A DNA stretch of 64,000 nt from Lomentospora prolificans (lineage: Eukaryota; Ascomycota; Sordariomycetes; Microascales; Microascaceae). This document shows, piece after piece, positions 32,745 to 45,091 of this stretch. Below the pieces are notes generated by a model. The model was not told where the DNA came from, did no database searches, and saw nothing but the letters and a program-made list of their open reading frames with translations. Within the stretch, counting starts at the first letter, position 1. The number at the start of each line of letters is the position of its first letter. The position numbers and the translations under genes were made by a program. Where the stretch lies: NCBI GenBank assembly GCA_029532625.1, contig JARFXM010000008.1, positions 1,364,001 to 1,428,000 on the forward strand. The letters run 5' to 3'.

Positions 32745-33953
32745 TTACCATTCTCCAGTGATGGTGGGAACGTCCCAAGGAGCCCAGTCAGCGACGTTGA
32801 CGGTAGCGGAGGACTTGGAGATGAGGGAAGGCTTAGTGGTTCCGCCGTTGATGAAGTAATCCCAGAACTGGTTGATCTCGGCGTTCTGACTGCTAGGGAA
32901 CTGGCAATGGTTGTGACCACCAACGAGAGACAGACCCATGTGCTCGGGGACACCAAGGGCCTTGTAGATGAGTTGACCGGCCTGCATGCAGCCAGTGATG
33001 GCGACGGGGCCGAGCCAGTCGATGTCGTTCTCGGGGATGTAGAGACCACGGGGGGCAACGAGGGCAACGAGGGCTTCGTGATCGACAGGGTCCTGGTTGA
33101 TCTTGCTGGTCCAGGAGTTGAATCGAGTAGAGAACCAGACGTTCTCGCCAACGATCTGGCCGGCGTGCTGGATGTTCTTGCCCTTGGCCTTCTCATCATC
33201 GGCGATGCGCCAGCAAGCAGCACCACCGGACCCGGACTCCTGGGGGATGGTGAGAGCAATACGCTTCTCGAGGGCCCCGGCAATGAAGGCACCCTTACCG
33301 TTACGGGAGCAACCGGTAACGGCGACGCGGGTGGGGTCGATACCGGTGGTCTCGGCACCGAGCTCCTCGAGGGCGTCCATGATACGGCCAACACCCCAGG
33401 CCCAGGCGGTGAGGGCACCGGCAGAGTGGTCCCTTCCGAAGAGGTTGTAGAAAGCACCCTGACCGCGCGAAGCCTGACCCTGCTGGGCGGCGAACTGGTC
33501 GTTGGAGAAGGTGATGGTGGCGACGTTGTTAGGGACGGACACCGAGGGGAAACCGTAGGCGATGACGGCACCCACGGGTCCAGAGGCGCCGGCGGGCTTA
33601 GAGACAGAGGCGGAAAGGGTCGCGGTGTTTCCACCGACGCCGATGGAGATGGAAAGACCCTGGCCGGTCATGGAAGCGGTGAGGGTGTCCGGGGGGCCGG
33701 GGAAGTCACCGAGCTCGGTCTGCTCAAGGGCGTACTGGAGCTGCTGCTGACGGCACTTGAAGTCCTCGACAGTGGCAACGGGGGTTCCGTCCCAGAACTT
33801 GAAAGGGTCGGGGAGGGTCTTGGAGTTGACGTTGGTGGGGAGAGCGGCCTTGGCGTCGCAAGCTGCCTCCTGGCGGGGAGCGTTGGTGGCGGGCATGGCG
33901 AGAGCCGTGCCCGCGAGGAGCAGGGCAGCGGCGGATCCGAGAGCGGCAACCAT
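32745..33953 (-). CDS. CE15 4-O-methyl-glucuronoyl methylesterase
   Basis: A single exon of 402 residues on the minus strand, starting at the ATG at 33953. The signal peptide is MVAALGSAAALLLAGTALA. The catalytic domain shows the family nucleophile motif VAVTGCSRNGKGA (Ser216), IPQESGSGG, and the His segment GGHNHCQFP (about 347-349). WFSTRFNSW and DNDIDWLGP-like segments match Cip2-type glucuronoyl esterases. The enzyme cuts the ester between lignin alcohols and the 4-O-methyl-glucuronic acid side chains of xylan, outside the cell. There is no carbohydrate-binding module or linker, unlike Trichoderma Cip2. Codon usage is strongly biased to C-ending codons, which produces long antisense open frames. 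An AA9 monooxygenase gene diverges from it about 4 kb away. Confidence 0.93.
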   Translation of the reverse strand: MVAALGSAAALLLAGTALAMPATNAPRQEAACDAKAALPTNVNSKTLPDPFKFWDGTPVATVEDFKCRQQQLQYALEQTELGDFPGPPDTLTASMTGQGLSISIGVGGNTATLSASVSKPAGASGPVGAVIAYGFPSVSVPNNVATITFSNDQFAAQQGQASRGQGAFYNLFGRDHSAGALTAWAWGVGRIMDALEELGAETTGIDPTRVAVTGCSRNGKGAFIAGALEKRIALTIPQESGSGGAACWRIADDEKAKGKNIQHAGQIVGENVWFSTRFNSWTSKINQDPVDHEALVALVAPRGLYIPENDIDWLGPVAITGCMQAGQLIYKALGVPEHMGLSLVGGHNHCQFPSSQNAEINQFWDYFINGGTTKPSLISKSSATVNVADWAPWDVPTITGEW

Positions 33954-36900
33954 TGTGGGCGGTGTCTTTTGAAGAGAGGAAGGTCTGCTTTCTAACAAGG
34001 ACTAGGGGACTCGACAGTGTGACAAGGGCTTAAGGAGCGGACAGCAGGTGGGCTCTAGGATAACAGAAAGGGGGAGAAGAGAGAAGCGAGGAGAACTCGT
34101 GCTGATCTTCTCGAGGGACGTGTTGGTTCCTTTTCAATGGAGGAGCCCCGGCGATGTACAAATATATACGGACGGGTCGTCCTGAGTTCTTTTCGGTCTC
34201 ACATGAAAGTATCTCTTTACTCTATTTTGCACAATGCGGTCCAAGGCGGGAGGGGCAAACCAAACTAGGCCCCGGGCCCAGAAAAAAAAACGCGGAAACT
34301 GGGTAAGCCTCCGCCTCCGGCATTAGTGAGTCCAGGGCGAGAGTGAGGGGAAGATTTCGTCCTGTCCTCGCCCATCGGGGCGCGAAATGGGGGGCGTGTG
34401 GCGGTAATGCTCCACGCCTAGCCGGAATATGGAAAGATGAATTAGATGAAATTCTTTGCTTCTAGTCGTTCTCGTGTTTTCGATTGGGGAGGGGTGGGCA
34501 GGCGTATAGAGCGGCCATTTTGGACTTCTTTCTTCCGGTATGCCCCTTGGGTTGGTGGTTGCCATCCTGCTTTACCGTTTACCGGATGTAATTTAAAAGC
34601 AAGGTTGGGGTCAATATCCATTGGGACGAGAGTGCTTGGCGAGAGATGTATGGTTTCTTTCTCCTCCTTCCCCAGTTTAGTTTTCTTTCACCCCCAGCTA
34701 GAGATAGGAACTGGTTGAAGAGCGCCCTGGGGGATAACCCGGGCTTGGCGCTTTCGGAAGGTTGTTTATGGGAATATTGGAGGGTTTTTTGGGGTCCGTT
34801 AAAGTGCCTTTTTATTTTCCTACTTTGCTCTAAACCATTGGAGTTCGGTTCACCTGCGATGCTGCACTAGAGTGATGTTAATATCGGGCATTGAGCTAAA
34901 CGGTTGATCTCTGGCTGTCTGGGCATATCAAAACCAGGGGATCCTATCCTACGCTGGAACATCCTCAAGCCAAGCTGGGGTACAGGAATCCTCCCCCCAT
35001 GCCCTCAGGTTACAGCAGAGGAAGTGCAGCGGAGGGGCTTGGCCCATCTCTATCCCGATAGTGACGAGGCGGGGAAAGAGAGGGAGAAGGGGGCCAGGAG
35101 GGCACTGGTACCGTCGAGATGAAGCTGGAGAACAGCGGACGGGCGGCGCGATGCAGATCGATTGGATGGCCAGGAACAGGATTAATATTCGGGTCCGGGA
35201 CTGCCGGGGCGCGCGTGGACAGCCCTGGCATCGGGGGATATAGTTTGGGCCATTCAATTCAAGACTCTGGGTACCTATAGAGGAGATGGAGACGGTGGAA
35301 GGCGTATGACATCTCTTTCGGGTGTTTTTGCTTGTTGGGTTTTTGGGGCCGTTTTTCTGGGGTGACTTTTCTTGATGCGGCTCTTGTGACTTACACGATG
35401 CAACGCCACGACAGGAATCCGTGTAAGTCATCATCAAAACTTCCCTTTTCTTTTCTTTTATTTTCATCATTTTCTTCTTCTTCTTCTTCTTCTTTTTGTC
35501 AGAATTTCCAAGGAACCAACGTAACAATGGACAAGTGGCCAAGTTTACAAGGTCGTAGCAGAGCACAGGCAAAAGCAGACAGACAATGGCGCCAGCAGAG
35601 GGCTACTTTCTTTTGGTATCATCGATATTACGATCTCCATCCGGCCGGCGGCTCCTGCCTACGTACAGTACTCGTCTCTGGCCCAGTCTCTCTTCTACGG
35701 CAATAGGCAACACGGTGAGCATCACAAGCTTCAAGGTTGTAAAAGTGTGGATGGAGACAATATGGCTATTGTCAAAACGCATGATGGAACATGTCCCGGT
35801 CGGGTTCCTGCCCCATATTGTGGATCTCACAGCAGCGGGAACGCAGGACGCAGTTGGTGACACGCACATTCGTCGAGTGAAAGAGAGCGCAGCGATGTCC
35901 GTCCTTGGTGATCCTGAATAAAGAGACGAGGCGGAAGGTTTTGTCGGGGACATATTGGGGGTGCATCGACGGATATTTAATTTTCCACCAGTCACAGGAG
36001 AGTCCGGGAAGGCATATGCCGTGGCAATTCATCCGGGGCCGGGCGAGGGGCGCCAGGGGACGGGTTGCACCAAGGGCAAACAGTTAAGAGAGGCTCAAGA
36101 GATTTGGGTTAATCTACTAAAGTGTATCTGGTGACGTTTTCTCCGTGACGGATTCGGTGATGATGCGGGGAAGAGGAAGGAAGCGAAGAAAATGGCGAGA
36201 GCGTGATACAAGTATGCGGGCTTGTGCAGGAAGGAAAAAGTGGCTTAATTGTATATGTCGAGTCCGAGACTGAAAGACTTGGGGGAGAGTGCGTGCGGCG
36301 GCCTACACGCCACGCGACATACGTACATGCGGGTAAACGGAAGTGGACATTGCATAATACGTGAGCAATTCAACGATCGGGTCGTGGTACAGTGTGACAG
36401 TGTAATATATCCAATGGATTTTGATGTGGTTCGTTGCTGTGTCGCATTGCGCAACCTTCTCCAACCAGGAATCTCGGATCTAACAGAATTATAAACTACA
36501 ATACACACACTTCCTGCGAACCTCTTTTTTCTCCAAGCAATCGCCAGGCAAGATGCATGCCTGAACCAGATTAACCTCCTATATTTGCATCCTTGCCGCC
36601 TGCAATCTCACCAAAAAGTGGGAGAGACGAGCCTTTCTAGAACCGGGCGCCTATATTGTTCCCTCATCGTAAATCCCGGAGGCTAGGGTAATTCTTCTCC
36701 TGTCCTGCCAAGGAACGTATTCAAGCCATCTTTATATTGATTTTCTGTGACCCTATTGGCAATGCTTGCGACGAGACGACTGGGTCTTTGGTTTAGATGG
36801 TGGTTCGCGAGCTCGGACGGCGGCCAGGGAAAGTTCGAGCGTGAGGCCAAGAGAGATGAAGGCCAAAGGCCCTCCAAGCTGAACCAATATCACGAGGTCG

Positions 36901-37989
36901 TCAGTCGACACGATATTAAGAAAGAAAAACCATATATCTTAGTCGTCAACCGCAAAAGCTTGGCATCGTGCCCCATCCCATCCCTAGAACAACCAACCAT
37001 CCATCCTCACAGACCCGCGCAGTCGCGGCTCACGGCTCCCGTCTGTTTCCCCTGTACTCAGACGCGCACATGGATCAGCTCGACTCGATATCTAACCCCT
37101 GCTACATGTTGTTGCTACCCACGATAGAATAGCCGTGATTGTCCTGATTAAACCCCGGGTGCCGAACCACCTTGTTTCTTGCCCCTCCTCTCGTCCTCCT
37201 ACATTTTCATATATGCAATCGTCTCTTTAGATTGCTTCCTCTTATGCGAATGGATTCCTCCTCCACATGGAGGGAGCCGGGCTTTCCTTACTCATCTCCC
37301 CTCGAAGACCGAGACAATGACGAATGAGGCGAGAGTAAGTGACGGGAAGATCGTCAAAAGGCCAGCGCCTCTATCTTGCCTCTCCCAACTCACATCCAGG
37401 ACTTTGCCTCATGCAACTAAACACGCAGAACCGGCACGCACCCAGTCGTCTGAATATATGACCTAGTCCTTCCAGAACTCGTCCATCTCCCTTCGTCACT
37501 CAACTCCCCCCGGTTGAGTACCAGCCACACACAAGGCGGGAAAAACCTGCTCATACTTGGGCTGGAACCCACACCCCATAGATAGGATAGTGTCGTGGAA
37601 GCCAAAAGTGCGTAGCCTGCAGCCCACACACTCTTACTATTTCTGTCATCTCTCCTCCTGAGACCGTAAACTCCGATCGAACCAACCGCAAGGTACCCTA
37701 CGCGGCCCTGGCCCTCCCCAAACGCCGTGTTTTCCGAACCCGTGGGCTTCGTTCGGCCTCCGTATGCCGAGAACGAGGCCCCTTTTTTTGTCCTTCTTAT
37801 TCCTCAAGCCCTTCTTAGATTGAGTGACACCCCGCGTTGAGAATCTGGGGAGTGAGATATACCTAGTTTTACTCTTTCACGTCCCGGGAGCCGGCATGAG
37901 TGCGCCATCGTAACTCTTCTTCCATACACGCTGTCCTCGCTCCTTTGCTCGTTACTCTCGAGGGCTCATCATCTTCGAGAATTACCACC
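33954..37989. other. Divergent 4 kb spacer between CE15 and AA9
   Basis: No gene supported. It separates the starts of the CE15 (minus) and AA9 (plus) genes and so holds both promoters. ATATATAC near 34163-34170 could be the CE15 TATA element. A TTC repeat lies near 35470-35495. By eye I found no GGCTAA (XlnR-type) site on either strand. Confidence 0.5.
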
Positions 37990-39070
37990 ATGGCCGCCAT
38001 CCTAAGCTTATGCGCAGTTGCGCTCCTCGCCGGACGGTCCGTCGCCCACGGCGGTTTAAACAACTATACCGTCGGAGAGACGTGGTATCGCGGGTAACGT
38101 CAACCCACCCCTCCGTTTCTCTTGCACACGCGCCGCCCTCTCCATTCACGTCTCGGCGCTCACCCCGTACCCGAAATCTAATAATAAAAAACACGTTCCA
38201 GCTACGACCCCAATGCCCCGGCAGAAGAACAAATCGGCCAGGACTGGATGGTACAACGCCCCTGGGCCTCCATCAACCCCATCTTCGAGTACGACTCCGA
38301 GTTCATCGCCTGCAACGACCCGGGCACCTCGGCTTCCTCCTACATCGACATCACAGCCGGCGACAACATTACCGCCATCTACTGGTACTGGCTGCATCCT
38401 ACGGGGCCCATGGCCGTTTGGCTTGCCGAGTGCGGAGAGTCGTGTGAGGATGTCGACCCAAAGGAGCTGAACTGGTTCAAGGTAGGCTTTGTCACCCTTT
38501 ATTGCTGCTTTCTTCGAACTCGCATCTTTGGAACCCGCCGTTGCTAAGATGGACTCTGTGTGTGTGTGTGTGCACGCGATGTAGATTTGGCACGCCGGCC
38601 TAGTAGACGACGGAAGCCTTGGGCTAGCCGAAAGCACCTGGTATCAAAAAGCCTTCCAGAATTGGCAAGGCCTCGCCGCCAATTGGCCCATCACCATCCC
38701 CGCCAACCTCAAGCCCGGAAAGTACATGATCCGCCACGAAATCATCTCGATCCACGTCGCCTTCAAGCCGCAGTGGTACCCCGAGTGCGCCCACCTAAAC
38801 GTCGCCGGAGAAGGGAATGCACTGCCGACCGAGGACTGGTTTTACAAGTTCCCCGGCGCATATTCCGAAGATGGTGAGCTTCCTTTTTTTTTTTTTGTGG
38901 TTCTTTTCGTCCCTACTTTCTTTCTTTTCCCCGATTGATGCGAACGTGTGTGCTAACGAGCCCTAGATCCCATGGTGTTTTTGGATATATACTCGGACGA
39001 GTGGACGGATCCTGTGAATGCCGCCAAGTATCAGCCACCTCTTGGACCCGTGTGGACGGGCGAGGAGTAG
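37990..39070 (+). CDS. AA9 lytic polysaccharide monooxygenase
   Basis: Four exons (37990-38093, 38202-38481, 38585-38873, 38967-39070) encode 258 residues. A 19-residue signal peptide ends in SVA, so the mature enzyme begins with His (HGGLNNYTVG), the N-terminal copper-brace histidine. Further AA9 marks are the second His in YWLHPTGPM, WLAECGESC, LNWFKIWHAGL, the core LKPGKYMIRHEIISIH and the axial Tyr motif QWYPEC, then FPGAYSEDDP. AA9 enzymes cleave cellulose or hemicellulose chains oxidatively at copper. There is no C-terminal carbohydrate-binding module. The second copper His is in HPTGP rather than the common HxGP, one residue longer, and the Q-x-Y loop is short, so this may be a less studied subgroup. 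The gene converges on MSH6 (352 bp). Confidence 0.93.
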
Positions 39071-39422
39071 AGCGGCGGATGAGGCAGGATGCGGCGCCGA
39101 GAGGGCTCAATCTGCTGTATATAGCCAGCGCCGAACGACGATAGATGGATTGTATATATTCCCTTGAAAAAAAAGTGAGGTGGCAACCCAACCTCCTTAT
39201 ACATTACCTAGCTTACTGCGCCGCCAAAATACTTGCTGTGTATATCATGGGGATACTTCTATTATTATGCCTTGGCTTCTACTGCTTAGACGAGCACTCA
39301 GTGCTCCTATTCTCATTCCGAAAAAAGCACCAAAACACCCCAATCCCCAACCCATGACTCCCATCCGTATCAAGCAAAGAGTCATTAAAAGAAATACAAT
39401 AACAGTCCCGTTCAGTTAGCCC
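39071..39422. other. Convergent 3-prime spacer AA9/MSH6
   Basis: A 352-bp region between two stop codons. I see nothing beyond likely 3-prime untranslated sequence. Confidence 0.5.
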
Positions 39423-42400
39423 TTACAGGCCGTCAATAGCCTTCAAGAGTACCTGGAGGCCCAACTTCCCAACACCATCGTCGCCTCTCAAAACGCTCGC
39501 GACGTCGCTTAACATGCCTAGCGGCACAAAACATCCCTTCTTCGCCTTGTCCAGGCTTTCCTTGAGCCTGCTCGTGTGCTCCCACGCCTTGGCCGCTACC
39601 TCGGCTCCCTCGATGACGCGCGATGGGATGCCGCACATTGCCGCGCAGTGCATACCAAAACTGCCCTCGGCCACGCCATCCTCGAGCTTGTACAAGAAGG
39701 TAACGCGCCGCTCGGCGCCGTCAACGTGGATCTGCATGCGACGCGCGCGGATCTCGGGGTGATTCTCGAACTCGGTTGCGAGCGAGTGGTAGTGCGTCGC
39801 GAAGAAGCCGACGCAACCAATGTGGCTGGCCACGTGGTGCAACACAGCCTGAGCGACCGCCACGCCATCGTAGGAAGAGGTACCACGGCCCAGCTCGTCA
39901 AGAATGACAAGCGAGCGGGGCGTGGCCTCGGATAGAATCTTCTTGGTTTCGGAGAGCTCAACGAAGAAGGTGGACTGCGCCGCAAAGATGTTGTCGTTGG
40001 CACCCAGGCGAGACATAATGCGGTCGATGGGTGTGAGGCGGGCGCTGACGGCGGGGACGTAGCAGCCGACCTGGGCCATGATCACGGCGATGCAGGACAT
40101 TCGAAGAATAGTCGACTTGCCAGCCGCGTTGGCGCCGGTCAGGAGGCTGATATTGGCCGTGTCACCTCCAAGTTTGATGTCATTGGGGATGAAATCGGTC
40201 ACCGTCGTCTGCATGCAGGGGTGGCGAAGCTCTTCAAAGTCCACCACACTCCTCTCGCCCTCGATAAATTCCGGCCTGCAGCTGGGCTGTCCGATGAAGG
40301 AAGACGCCTTTGCTAGGCCGACTAAGCAGTCGAGCTGCGCCATGATGCGGATCGCCAGGAGCCACGTGTTGTAGTCCTCATCGAAGCGGCTAAAGAGCCT
40401 TGATGCCGTCTCCTTGATAATCTGAGAGTGCGTCTCCTCGGCCTCTTGCAGCTCGCGGACCAGATCCGTCAGTTGGGGAAAGTAATAACGCTTGACACTC
40501 GAGGTGGCCGACATCTGGCGCCAGCTAGAAGGCACCTTGAGAGACTTGGGCGCCTCGATCTGGTAGATCTCCTTGCCAATGTCGGTAAACTTGAGGGTTC
40601 TGCACTTGAGCTCCTTTTTCTTTTCCTCGAGCACAGCTGAGAGCCTGTGCTTGATCTCGCTAATAGTATCCTCGCTCTCATCGAAGTCTGCTTCGATCCC
40701 GCGCTCCGGCACCAGTCTCTTCTCGGTCTTGGCTAGGTCTTTCTTGAAGGCTGTCCTCCAATAAGCTAGAGGCTCAGCAAGGTCAGGCATGCCAGAGATG
40801 AGCTTGTCAACGAGGCCGTTTCCTCCACGGAACGCGCCGAGAAGGCTCATAGTGTATTCAATTTGCTCGAAGCCCTCGAGGACCTTGACAAAGTCGTCGG
40901 CACGAATGGATCCGGCATGGATCCGCGAGATCAGACGCTCGAGATCTGGCATCTTGGTCATCTGCGAGGTGAACTGATCTCGGAGGCTACGGTCGGCATT
41001 GAGCATGTCGACGGCGTCTAGACGCTCATTGATCTTCGTGATGTCACAGAGAGGGTGGCACACCCACTGCCGGAAGAGGCGCTTTCCAAAAGGCGTAACA
41101 CACCTGTTCAGGAGGTTGAACAAGGTGCCCTCACTGCCACCGTCGACGTTATTGGCAAAGATTTCGAGGTTTATAAGGGTTTGGCCGTCAAGGATCAGGG
41201 TGCCATTCCGCTCGATGGGGTTATACGTCTCAAAATTGCCCTGCGAAATCAGGCTCTGCTCAAGCTTTAAGCTTCGGAGATATTGGATCAAGGCGCCGAG
41301 AGCGGACATGGCGAGGTCATTGTTCTTGGCCTCTTGAAGAGTCTCAGGCCAGGTACCATCGGCGTTGGTGAAATACTCCCCGCTGTCGAGTTCCCGCCGC
41401 GTGCTATCGGCATCCCAGAACTCGGCGCCGGACTTTCGGTAGTTCCAAATGGTGGTGGGAGACGTGCTGCTCTTGAGAATACGCAGCGCCTTGGTAGAGA
41501 GGTGAGACTTTTCGATAATGAGTTCGCGAGGGCTCTTCTGAGCGACAAAAGTCTCAAACTTGGTCATGTCAACATCATCCTCAAACTCGGAGATGGCGAA
41601 GCGGCCAGTGGCGGCATCAACAAACGCAATACCGAACGACGGCTTGCCATCGATCATCGACTCTTTGATAGCGGCACAATAGGTGGCCATGTCATCCTGG
41701 AGCATGCTGCCGTCGACCAGGGTGCCACCAGTGAGGACGCAGGCAAGCTCTCGCCTGATGATCTTGTCCGCCTTGCTGGCCTTGGCTCCACCATCACGCT
41801 CTCGCATCTCCTTGCCAAGAGCGGACTCCATCTGGTCAACCCTGGCAACCTTGTAACCCTTGGCCACAAACTGATTAACCCACATGTCGAGCGAGCTCTC
41901 AGGCACACCAACCATGCGCATGTTTACACGGTCTGTTAGTTTCAGATCAAAGAGTTGGTGGCCAATGGTGGCGTCGTTCTCATAGAGTTCGTAGAATTTG
42001 CCCTTCTTGAAAAAGACAATGGTATCCCAGAGCTTATGCTTGATTTCCCAGTACTGCTTCTCAAAAGCGGAGAACTTGTTCCAAGCGGAAGGAGGGACGT
42101 AGACCGATGAGGGGTCATATTCAGGATGACCAGGAGGGTTCTTATTGAGATCGACCATGTTTGCGAGCCAAGGGTATCGTTGCTCAGGGTCTTTCTCATG
42201 AGGTCGTTCCTTGGCTTTGGCACCGCTCCTAGAGGCGGGCACCTTGACAGGGTTGTTCTGCACCTCCGCGTTCTCGTCGAATGCCCATTGCAAGCACGTA
42301 GTGGATGTGGCTGGCACATCATCCATATCAATATCAATATCTGACTCCTCCTCTATCCTCTTGGAGATAGGGGAGGCTCTCTTTCGCGCAGGCTGAGGTT

Positions 42401-43207
42401 TCGATTCAGCTCTCTTCCGCTTTCTGGGCTTGGTGGGAGCATCGGAATCGTCTGATGCTATAAAGTCATCCATGTCGTCTGTCGTACCGTTATTAGCAGC
42501 TCAAAATAGAGCAGATATGCTTCAAAGCACTCACCATCTTCTGCAGTTTCGGCAGCGTTACCCGCGTCTTCAACGTATTCATCTTCGTCATCCGATACGG
42601 CAGGACGAGCTCTATTCCTCCGGCGCGTACGGGAAGCCTGTATACGTTGAAAGGGGTCCTCATCTTCGTCATCGGACTCGGCGTAATTCAAAACCTTCCG
42701 GGCCTAGCAGGCAGAGTTAGCGACAAATATTCACACGCCGAAAAGAGCAAGAAACAAAGACCGTAATATGTGGGGGAGGAATACCTTTCGCGTTGGGCTA
42801 CTGCTCATAAATGCCCGGGAAATTGACTTTGTCTGCTTCACCAAGGCTTCAGCGGGAGTGACAGGCGACGGCAGGCTCGCACCAGAATCTACCTTGGCAT
42901 TCGTGGAATCGATGTTCTCTTGCGAGCTTGGGGGGCCAACGGCATCGCTGCTCGGCACGGGAGTAATGTTGGTCGCCCTGGGCCTGGCGAGGGAGTTGGA
43001 CTTCGTCGTCTCCTTTAAGCAGGGTAACGGGGACGAGTCAGCGGCAGGCTTGGGCTTGGGCGCGGCAGCGGACGGTGTCGAAGCGGGTCGTCCAAAGAAG
43101 CTCATTATGCTCTGCTGCTTGCCGCCCGAGGCAGTCCCGGCCGCCTTCTTCTGCGAGGGCGTCTTCGCGGGAGTGCGAACTGGCATCGGGGATGCCTTGC
43201 TCGACAT
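39423..43207 (-). CDS. MSH6: DNA mismatch repair protein MSH6
   Basis: Three exons on the minus strand (43207-42785, 42703-42535, 42478-39423) encode 1215 residues, the normal size for fungal Msh6. Residues 31-38 (QQSIMSFF) form a PCNA-interacting box. A long acidic and basic disordered region follows. The mismatch-binding motif GKFYELYE carries the Phe-x-Glu pair that stacks on mispaired bases. The MutS core ends with Walker A GANAAGKST (about residue 975), then the signature and LVILDELGRGTSSYDG (Walker B). The C-terminal helix-turn-helix includes FGMHCAAMCGIPSRVI. With Msh2 it forms MutS-alpha, which recognises base mismatches and small loops in the nucleus. The two introns sit in the disordered N-terminal part. 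All key residues are present, so the gene looks intact. Confidence 0.96.
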
Positions 43208-44254
43208 TGTGGCGGATGGGAATTGGGTGCAATTCCAAGAAGTGAAGGGGGGAAGCCGCTTATCGATATGAAAAATGGGAAAAGGGAAAAAAGGGAAAAA
43301 AAAAAAAAGTGTATCTATCTCAATGTTGGTGTTGGGAATTGGAAGCAGGAACGAAAGTAAAAGGAGGGTAGCTCGATGCAGTTAAAGAGAGGGAGACATC
43401 GGTGGGATGGGACGCGGTCTCGAAGGAGAGTGCGCACGTTTTGAGACGCGCTCGGCGCGAACTTGCTAAAGTGGTAAAAGGTGGGCACGAGAATTGATGG
43501 AGCTGCAAGGGTACTAGTCCAATGGTACAAGGATACACGTCCGCATTGGTGGGGTCTACGTATTATAGCCCTGGAGGATTATTGACTTACAGGGGCCCTA
43601 CCGGTTTATACAAACATTTACTTAAACTGTCAGAGACTCGGCCCCCCTGCGAGCTGAAGCCATCCCAGAAAAGCAAGTTCTTCGAAATACGTAAACCAAT
43701 CAATTCCAGTCCCCCCCAAGGATACGATACTTTCAACTCCTACATCGTAATTCAAGCGCATTCGTACCCAGCATCGAATATTTGGTCTAGTGGTATGCCA
43801 TGCCTGCGGTTCCCAGGGTTTGGGGTGTACGCGCGTGAAGACGTTGGTGCGATCCTGGGACAGTGAGCCCGGGAGGGCAGAGGGTTTGCTGCCTCCCCAG
43901 TGCGAGCGGAGTGTCCCAGTGTGTGGGACTGGACTCCAGCGATTCCGTCAAGGACAAGAAGGAACCTGAGGAGCTCAATAACGGTATCGCCAGGGCGGCG
44001 GGAGTCAAGAGATTAAGCTTCGGACCGTGAGGACGCGGAGTGCCTCGTTTTGAGATTGGCTCAGTCAAGTGCGAGAAAGAGACATGGTGGATGCCATGAT
44101 CACTAGACCAAACACACCTAGAGATCTCAATGTTTTTTCCTCTCCTACACTCTGATGTAAATATCATATTATCTCATATCTCATCAAAAACTCGGGCGTT
44201 TTCTAGTAAAACAATCACGGATATCTCTTTCAACGATGGATGACGAACCGCGCT
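43208..44254. other. Spacer between MSH6 start and NAA40-type gene end
   Basis: No gene supported. The left end holds an A-rich MSH6 leader (43262-43310). Two copies of TTTGGTCTAGTG face each other at 43781-43792 and 44101-44112. Confidence 0.5.
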
Positions 44255-45091
44255 TCAAGATAGGACGTTATTTTTGGCCGACAACCCAACTCCTTTGCTA
44301 AGAATCATATAATCCGGGGTAAACACCTTTCCAAATCTCAACTTCCTCGGCTCCGGCGATATCTCATCCTTCTCAAACCCAATCTTCTTGTAAAACTCCA
44401 GCCCGTTCGCGTTAGCTAGGAAGCAAGTGAGCATCACCTTTTTAACAGTTGGAACGTTCATTCCGATGGTCTCGAGAAAGCTCATGAGAGTCTTTCCAAG
44501 CCCGGACCTGAGGTGGTAACTTGAAATTAGATTTCCGACTTCCATCGCGCGCCAGAGTTCGAAGCCACCACTTACCCCTGCAGCTCGGGCTTTAGATGAA
44601 TCTCGTAGCAGTAAACCACGGGCTCTCCCTCCTCGTAGCACAGCATCAACGACGTGAAGCCCCTCACAGAACCACTGTCATCCGCCACAAGGATATATCG
44701 CATATCAGACTCCCTCATTTCTCGCCTCTTACTCCCGGCGTGCCACCCCCTCGAAGAGGCTTTATAATGATCGCCAGAAGTCTCCTCGACAAGGCTTAGA
44801 CACGCTTGGAGCTCATCCCCAGAAAGCTCCCTTGATCGGCAAAACCTCACAGCGTACTGCGCGCCCGTCTGAGGGTGGAACCACCGTTCGCTCCATGCCG
44901 GACTGGGATTGGAGTCAGGACCTTGCTTTGCCCGAACATGGGTATCACGGTGCAGGGGCACTAACACGACCCCGATACCCGTGAATCAGAGGGGGGTGAA
45001 CTCACTTCGACCGTAGATATTCTGCTACGAATTCTTCATCATCCTTATTATTTGCCACTTCAATTGGGTTCGGAGCACGTCGTCGTACCAT
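44255..45091 (-). CDS. NAA40: N-alpha-acetyltransferase 40 (NatD) family
   Basis: Three exons on the minus strand (45091-45006, 44902-44576, 44507-44255) encode 221 residues, close to human NAA40 (237). The GNAT core contains RYILVADDSGSVRGFTSLML, the family-specific YCYEIHLKPELQG, the acetyl-CoA loop GSGLGKTLMSFLE, and VMLTCFLANANGLEFYKKIG ending in SPEPRKL. The segment GWHAGSKRREMRESDMRY corresponds to the NatD-specific basic stretch before the core. NatD acetylates the N-terminal serine of histones H4 and H2A. Exon 1 (MVRRRAPNPIEVANNKDDEE) was found by matching phase: acceptor CCCAG/T at 44902 restores the frame, whereas the nearer TTAG site does not. Intron 2 splices GG/GTAAGT to CAG/G exactly inside the acetyl-CoA loop. 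Confidence 0.85.

Noticed and set aside
32907..33995. Plus-strand open frame of 362 codons
   Set aside because: It is antisense to the CE15 gene. The strong C-ending codon bias there removes stops on the other strand, and the product is low-complexity Gly/Val/Glu.
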